Source: Leclercia adecarboxylata (GTDB lineage Bacteria; Pseudomonadota; Gammaproteobacteria; Enterobacterales; Enterobacteriaceae). Taken from it: a DNA stretch of 64,000 nucleotides. The notes under the pieces were generated by a model, which was not told where the DNA came from, did no database searches, and saw only the letters and a program-made list of their open reading frames with translations. The stretch covers positions 124,001 through 188,000 of the forward strand of contig DERO01000008.1 in the NCBI GenBank assembly GCA_002360945.1, given 5' to 3'. A program made the position numbers and the translations under genes. Below, one piece after another: positions 60,073-64,000 of this stretch (positions within the stretch are counted from its first letter, which is position 1; each line of letters begins with the position of its first letter).

Positions 60073-60564
60073 ATGCCATCTTTCGATATTGTTTCTGAAG
60101 TTGATATCCAGGAAGTACGTAACGGCGTGGACAACGCCAGCCGTGAAGTTGAGTCACGTTTCGATTTTCGTGGCGTTGAGGCCAGTTTTGAGCTGAACGA
60201 CGCAAATAAGACCATTAAGATCCTGAGCGAGTCCGATTTCCAGGTCACGCAGCTGCTGGACATTCTGCGCGCCAAGCTGCTGAAGCGCGGCATTGAGGGG
60301 ACCTCCCTCGACGTGCCGGAGACCTTCGTTCACAGCGGTAAAACCTGGTTTGTTGAAGCCAAACTGAAGCAGGGCATTGAGAGTGCGATGCAGAAGAAAA
60401 TCGTCAAGCTCATCAAAGACAGCAAGCTGAAGGTGCAGGCACAGATTCAGGGCGAAGAGATCCGTGTTACCGGCAAATCCCGCGACGATCTGCAGGGTGT
60501 GATGGCACTGGTGCGCGGCGGCGATCTGGGCCAGCCGTTCCAGTTCAAGAACTTCCGCGATTAA
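60073..60564 (+). CDS. yajQ: YajQ family nucleotide/c-di-GMP-binding protein
   Basis: A 163-residue protein of two ferredoxin-like domains; family members bind nucleic acid or c-di-GMP and, in Xanthomonas relatives, act as effectors. It shows [36 protein letters not shown] and the C-terminal [18 protein letters not shown] 60073 follows GGAGAAGAAAAG. A bidirectional terminator separates it from convergent yajR. Confidence 0.95.
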   Translation: MPSFDIVSEVDIQEVRNGVDNASREVESRFDFRGVEASFELNDANKTIKILSESDFQVTQLLDILRAKLLKRGIEGTSLDVPETFVHSGKTWFVEAKLKQGIESAMQKKIVKLIKDSKLKVQAQIQGEEIRVTGKSRDDLQGVMALVRGGDLGQPFQFKNFRD

Positions 60565-60565
60565 G

Positions 60566-60594
60566 AAAAAGCCCCGCATCAGCGGGGCTTTTTT
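60566..60594. terminator. Bidirectional terminator between yajQ and yajR
   Basis: AAAAAGCCCCGC / GCGGGGCTTTTTT with loop ATCA, directly between the two convergent stop codons. Confidence 0.93.
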
Positions 60595-61955
60595 CAGGCT
60601 TTAAGTGCCTGCTCAACTTCAAAGCGGTTAGTCACTTTGCTGTCGATTTTGACATACAGGCTGCGCTCTTCCGGTACCAGTAATACCTCGCTGACGCCCT
60701 CTTTCGCTTCAAGCCGCTGTTTTAATGCTTCGCTTACTTCCACTCCCTGCGGAATTTCCACCCGCAGGCTGCTGACATAACGCGGTTCTTTCATGGTGCT
60801 GGCTACCAGCAGCCAGACCGTCGCCAGCAGCGCACCCGCCAGGAAGACGGTCTGTGAATCAAACATGCCATCGACCCAGCCCCCCAGCGACCCGCCGATG
60901 GCCACACCGATAAACTGGCTGGTGGAGTAGATCCCCATCGCCGTTCCTTTATACCCGGCCGGAGATTCTTTACTGATTAACGACGGCAGCAGGGCTTCCA
61001 TCAGGTTAAAAGCGAGGAAGAACAGCTGCACGCCTGCGACCAGCTCCCAGAAGTGCGGGCCGGAACCCCAGAGCACGATTTCGGCGATCAGCAGCAGGGC
61101 GACGCAGGCCAGGAAGACGCGCTTCATCCGGCGCTTTACTTCGGCATAGATAATAAACGGCACCACGGAGACAAAAGAGATAAGCATGGTGACCAGGTAA
61201 ATTTTCCAGTGCTCAGCCGCCGGAAAACCGGCAGCGGCCAGCTGGCCGGGCAGGGCGACAAAGGTGGACATCAACAGGATATGCAGGCACATGATGCCAA
61301 AGTTGAGCTTCAGCAGGCGCGGTTCGACCAGCACCTTGCTGAAGCAGCCTTTGACCATCCCCGATTCGCGGTTCAGGACATGGTTTTTGCTGTCCGGCAC
61401 CACCCAAATGGTCAGCGCGATGCCAAGGGTCGCCAGCACGGCGATCATCCAGAACAGGGCATGTAGCCCGAGCGCATGGGTGATAATGGGGCCCAGCACC
61501 ATGGCGATGGCAAAGGTCACGCCGAAGCTGACGCCAATAAAGGCCATCGCTTTGGTGCGGTTCTGTTCGCGGGTCAGATCGGATAGCAGTGCCATCACGG
61601 CGGCAGCGATGGCTCCGGATCCCTGCAACGCGCGACCGAGAATAATGCCCCAGATGGAGTGGGAAAGGGCGGCGATCACGCTTCCGGCGACGAACACCAG
61701 CAGCCCACCGACGATCAGCGGCTTGCGGCCGACGCGATCGGAGAGCAGGCCAAAGGGGATCTGAAAGACCGCCTGCGCCAGGCCATAGATACCAATGGCA
61801 AGGCCAATTAACGCCTCGCTTGCTCCCTGTAACGCCATGCCGTATGTGGTCAAAACGGGCAGGACCATAAACATGCCGAGCATACGCAACGAAAAAACTG
61901 TGCCCAAACCCCAGGTGGCGCGAAGCTCGCCCGGCGTCATTTTATAATCGTTCAT
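60594..61955 (-). CDS. yajR: MFS transporter YajR
   Basis: A 453-residue inner-membrane major facilitator with twelve helices (motif A: GLLSDRVGRKPLIVGG, about 72-87) and a C-terminal cytoplasmic YAM domain of about 65 residues (SSLRVEIPQGVEVSEAL to VTNRFEVEQALKA), whose ferredoxin-like fold is peculiar to YajR. Substrate unknown. The ATG at 61955 (MNDYKMTPGELRATWGLG) was preferred to the GTG two codons before. In E. coli cyoE lies next upstream; here a microcin-like gene intervenes. Confidence 0.96.
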   Translation of the reverse strand: MNDYKMTPGELRATWGLGTVFSLRMLGMFMVLPVLTTYGMALQGASEALIGLAIGIYGLAQAVFQIPFGLLSDRVGRKPLIVGGLLVFVAGSVIAALSHSIWGIILGRALQGSGAIAAAVMALLSDLTREQNRTKAMAFIGVSFGVTFAIAMVLGPIITHALGLHALFWMIAVLATLGIALTIWVVPDSKNHVLNRESGMVKGCFSKVLVEPRLLKLNFGIMCLHILLMSTFVALPGQLAAAGFPAAEHWKIYLVTMLISFVSVVPFIIYAEVKRRMKRVFLACVALLLIAEIVLWGSGPHFWELVAGVQLFFLAFNLMEALLPSLISKESPAGYKGTAMGIYSTSQFIGVAIGGSLGGWVDGMFDSQTVFLAGALLATVWLLVASTMKEPRYVSSLRVEIPQGVEVSEALKQRLEAKEGVSEVLLVPEERSLYVKIDSKVTNRFEVEQALKA

Positions 61956-62136
61956 TACCACCTCTGTCTAAAAAGCGCGTTCAGTGTAGTGCGAGCAGGC
62001 GTTCGGGTAAACAGAGCGATGGTGAACAAATATAAATTGAATGAATGATCTGTGCTATTAAGCAGAAAAAGGAGTGGCGAAAGGAGAGGGGATAATGATG
62101 CGTATCGGTTTTTACGTCTTTCGATAATTAATGATA

Positions 62137-62167
62137 AACCAGGAACAGGTTTAATAACCTGTTCCTG
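62137..62167 (-). terminator. Stem-loop terminator candidate after the microcin-like gene
   Basis: CAGGAACAGGTT / AACCTGTTCCTG, a perfect 12-bp stem with a TAAT loop, 15 bp after the stop. On the minus strand it is followed by GTTTATCATTAAT, a weak T-rich tail. Confidence 0.65.
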
Positions 62168-62181
62168 CAACGGAACCAATT

Positions 62182-62514
62182 TTACGCGTTGGCTTTTACC
62201 AGGAAGTTATTCCAGTCACCGGCAGCATTGTTTACGAAAGATGACCAGCTATTTCCCGCCGTTTCGACAAAACCATTCCAGTTATTTGAACCGGTAGTCA
62301 CAAAGGTTTGCCAGTTGGAAGCGCCAACCACGAATGAACCAAACGCAAGGGCGCTGTCTACTACGAAGTCAGCGAAGGCGGCACCAGAGGTGGCAACGAA
62401 GGAACCAAAGCCGAACCCCGAGTTACACACGAAACTGGTAAAGCCGGTTGCAGCTCCGATCAAATTAAAACCGCCGGAGATGTACTGCATTTCATTCAGT
62501 GATAATTCTTTCAC
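62182..62514 (-). CDS. Putative class II microcin-like peptide precursor with double-glycine leader and 11-residue repeats
   Basis: A 110-residue precursor. Residues 1-15, MKELSLNEMQYISGG, match the class II microcin/bacteriocin leader (L-12 S-11, E-8 M-7, I-4, G-2 G-1), cut after GG by a peptidase-containing ABC exporter. The 95-residue core is rich in Gly, Ser, Ala and Asn and consists of eight repeats [F/W]xxFV(x6), starting at residues 25, 36, 47, 58, 68, 79, 90 and 101: Phe-type in the first four (FGSFVATSGAA), Trp-type in the last four (WNGFVETAGNS). Spacing is 11 except one of 10. One Cys (C30). GTG start at 62514 with AAGGAAATAAAA upstream. Own stem-loops lie on both sides. No exporter, peptidase or immunity gene is adjacent. 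Similar in size to colicin V precursor; function inferred. Confidence 0.8.
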   Translation of the reverse strand: MKELSLNEMQYISGGFNLIGAATGFTSFVCNSGFGFGSFVATSGAAFADFVVDSALAFGSFVVGASNWQTFVTTGSNNWNGFVETAGNSWSSFVNNAAGDWNNFLVKANA

Positions 62515-62542
62515 TTTTATTTCCTTATTAAATGAAAAAGTG

Positions 62543-62561
62543 CGTGAGCAAAATACTCACG
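62543..62561 (-). other. Hairpin in the 5' leader of the microcin-like gene
   Basis: CGTGAG / CTCACG with a 7-nt loop, 29 bp before the start codon. It could fold in the message leader; a regulatory role is only possible. Confidence 0.35.
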
Positions 62562-62692
62562 GCGGGAGAGTACCACCGGGGAATAACAATGAGACAGGCA
62601 AAAAGTAGCAAAAGGATTTATATGCTCTTTTTTTAGCTTGATTAATATTTGAAGGTGATCTGTAAGGTATTAATAATTAGTTTTGGATATGT

Positions 62693-62735
62693 CAAAAAAA
62701 ACAGCCCGCGACCATAACGGTTGCGGGCTGTTGAG
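62693..62735 (-). terminator. Rho-independent terminator of the cyo operon
   Basis: On the minus strand CAACAGCCCGCAACC pairs with GGTCGCGGGCTGTT (one mismatch) and is followed by TTTTTT, 20 bp after the cyoE stop. It separates the bo3 oxidase operon from the microcin-like gene. Confidence 0.9.
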
Positions 62736-62753
62736 TGACGCCGTCTGGCGAAC

Positions 62754-63641
62754 TTACCAGACGTAGGTCAGCAGATTATGTGAATCCGGCACCATAAAGT
62801 CGACGGACATCATCACCGACAGGGAAGTGATAGCGACAATCGAGAACACAAACAGTTTGCGCGCCCAGACTTTGTCATCTTCCACTTTATAACCTCGCAG
62901 TGCCATGCCGAGCCACCAGACGCTCACCGCCGCAGCAACCACCAGATATTTGTACCCGGCGTAACCGCCCAGAGAGAGCATCAGCGTAGCAACCGCAAAG
63001 GCAATGATGTAGAGCGTGATATGGTTCTTGGCAACGGAGATGCCTTTCACCACCGGCAGTACCGGAATGTTCGCTGCCTGATAATCCTTAAAGCGGAAAA
63101 TCGCAATGGCGTAGGAGTGCGGCATCTGCCACAGGCTAAAGATAGCCAGCAGGATCAGCGCACCGCTGTCGAACTCGTTGGTGACCGCGCAGTAGCCAAT
63201 CACCGGCGGCGCAGCGCCGGAGAGTGAACCAATCAGCGTACCGTAGACGGAGTGACGTTTCATATACAGGCTGTAGACGCCCACATACACCACGAAACCC
63301 ATCACCCCCAGCCAGCAGGCCAGAGGGTTGGCGCCGAACCACAGCAGCATAAAGCCAGCAATACCCAGCAAGGTGGCGTACACCAGCGAGACGGCAGGGG
63401 ACATCAGGCCTTTTACCAGCACCCGATTTTTGGTCCTTTCCATCTTCCTGTCGATATCCATGTCGATGTAGTTGTTAAATACACAACCGGACGCGACAAC
63501 CAGTGACACCCCAACCAGCGTGTAGATAAAGAGGGTGTAGTCGATGCTGCCCTTAGAGGCCAGCAGGAACCCTCCGATCACCGAGATCAGGTTGCCAAAG
63601 ATGATGCCAGGTTTTGTGACTTGCAGGTATTGCTTAAACAT
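62754..63641 (-). CDS. cyoE: Protoheme IX farnesyltransferase (heme O synthase)
   Basis: Inner-membrane UbiA-type prenyltransferase that adds a farnesyl group to heme b to give heme O for cytochrome bo3. 295 residues with about eight to nine helices, the Asp-rich substrate motif [18 protein letters not shown] (about 60-77), a second loop motif in [20 protein letters not shown]. The ATG at 63641 ([12 protein letters not shown]) is preferred over the upstream ATG in cyoD. Farnesyl diphosphate comes from IspA, encoded in this window. Last gene of cyoABCDE. Confidence 0.97.
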   Translation of the reverse strand: MFKQYLQVTKPGIIFGNLISVIGGFLLASKGSIDYTLFIYTLVGVSLVVASGCVFNNYIDMDIDRKMERTKNRVLVKGLMSPAVSLVYATLLGIAGFMLLWFGANPLACWLGVMGFVVYVGVYSLYMKRHSVYGTLIGSLSGAAPPVIGYCAVTNEFDSGALILLAIFSLWQMPHSYAIAIFRFKDYQAANIPVLPVVKGISVAKNHITLYIIAFAVATLMLSLGGYAGYKYLVVAAAVSVWWLGMALRGYKVEDDKVWARKLFVFSIVAITSLSVMMSVDFMVPDSHNLLTYVW

Positions 63642-63652
63642 ACTCGCCGCTC

Positions 63653-63979
63653 TTAGTGAACCATCATGTTGTAGTTGAGGTTCCACATGATCCAGATGGA
63701 GCCGACTACCAGGATTGCGATGATAATCACGGTAAAGATGAATGCCGTCATGTTCCAGCCTTCATCAGATTTGGTGTTCATGTGCAGGAAGCAAACCAGA
63801 TGCACCAGAATCTGCACTACCGCGGTAACCAGGACAGTGCCCAGAATTGCCGCGTGAGAAGCAGTACCGCTCATCACCATCCAGAACGGGATCACCGTCA
63901 GGATGATCGACAGGATGAAACCTGTCATGTAGGTTTTTACGCTACCGTGGGAAGCGCCATGATCGTTTGAATGACTCAT
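63653..63979 (-). CDS. cyoD: Cytochrome bo3 ubiquinol oxidase subunit IV
   Basis: Small three-helix subunit of the proton-pumping quinol oxidase, needed for assembly of the CuB centre. 108 residues starting [20 protein letters not shown], with helices near 18-37, 44-65 and 80-102. Its ATG overlaps the cyoC stop (TAATG). cyoE begins 12 bp after its stop. Confidence 0.98.
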   Translation of the reverse strand: MSHSNDHGASHGSVKTYMTGFILSIILTVIPFWMVMSGTASHAAILGTVLVTAVVQILVHLVCFLHMNTKSDEGWNMTAFIFTVIIIAILVVGSIWIMWNLNYNMMVH

Positions 63980-64000
63980 TACATCGCCCCCATCAGATAC
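63979..64000 (-). CDS. cyoC: Cytochrome bo3 ubiquinol oxidase subunit III (last codons)
   Basis: Only the codons for YLMGAM and a TAA stop are inside the window; the rest lies beyond the right edge. The stop overlaps the cyoD start as TAATG, as in E. coli cyoABCDE. Confidence 0.85.

Noticed and set aside
61955..62179. A 74-codon TTG-started frame just after the microcin-like gene as an immunity protein
   Set aside because: It has no ribosome site, contains the stem-loop at 62137-62167, and overlaps the yajR start by a few codons; its one hydrophobic stretch (SPLLSPLLFLL) is not enough to support it.
62589..62636. A 15-residue frame (MRQAKSSKRIYMLFF) antisense in the microcin leader region
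   Set aside because: Too short to judge, and its GGGGAATAAC ribosome site is only fair. It could be chance in AT-rich DNA.

Overview
This window is a stretch of core chromosome from an enterobacterium (Enterobacteriaceae). Almost every gene has an immediately recognisable E. coli counterpart, and the order tauABCD-hemB-autotransporter-iprA-ampH-sbmA-yaiWYZ-ddlA-iraP-phoA-psiF-dgcC-proC-yaiI-aroL-yaiA-aroM-ppnP-rdgC-mak-sbcCD-phoBR-brnQ-proY-malZ-acpH-queA-tgt-yajC-secDF-tsx-yajI-nrdR-ribDH-nusB-thiL-yajO-dxs-ispA-xseB-thiI-yajL-panE-yajQ-yajR-cyoEDC follows E. coli K-12. The moderately high GC, the REP/BIME repeats and the differences from K-12 suggest an Enterobacter, Leclercia, Lelliottia or Citrobacter relative; the genus cannot be fixed from the sequence by eye. 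I saw no rRNA, tRNA, prophage, insertion sequence or CRISPR array.

Layout. 0-3 kb: taurine import and desulfonation (tauABCD, tauA cut by the left edge). 3-6 kb: an OlsF-like fused ornithine-lipid acyltransferase and hemB. 6-9.2 kb: an AT-rich leader and a 924-residue autotransporter. 9.2-18 kb: envelope genes (iprA, ampH, sbmA, yaiW, yaiY, yaiZ, ddlA), an extensin-like zinc peptidase and an MdtG-like efflux pump. 18-25 kb: iraP, phosphate-starvation genes phoA-psiF, the cyclase dgcC, proC, and the shikimate-linked aroL-yaiA-aroM group with TyrR/TrpR-type operators. 25-34 kb: rdgC, mak, sbcCD and the phosphate two-component system phoBR. 34-39 kb: brnQ, proY, malZ and a 2-Cys peroxiredoxin. 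40-46 kb: queuosine synthesis (queA-tgt) joined to the Sec translocon accessory genes (yajC-secD-secF). 46-53 kb: a VOC/WYL-regulator cassette, tsx, yajI, nrdR and riboflavin/thiamine genes. 53-60 kb: isoprenoid and cofactor genes. 60-64 kb: yajQ, yajR, a microcin-like small gene and the end of the cytochrome bo3 operon.

How the genes work together: phoB/phoR control phoA (clear Pho boxes at both promoters); dxs-ispA feed prenyl diphosphates that CyoE uses to make heme O for the bo3 oxidase; queA and tgt act in the same tRNA modification; ribD and ribH act in riboflavin synthesis; thiL and thiI in thiamine metabolism; sbcC and sbcD form one nuclease.

The parts that differ from the K-12 map are the most interesting. 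(1) A 110-codon gene between yajR and cyoE encodes a class II microcin-type double-glycine leader followed by eight 11-residue aromatic repeats. (2) An OlsF-like gene sits between tauD and hemB. (3) pgpA is missing between thiL and yajO, with a REP pair at the junction. (4) araJ is missing between mak and sbcC, where a 143-bp inverted-repeat element lies. (5) A VOC protein and WYL-domain regulator replace yajD and carry a striking palindrome upstream. (6) An extensin-like peptidase and an MFS pump with a consensus CRP site are inserted between ddlA and iraP.
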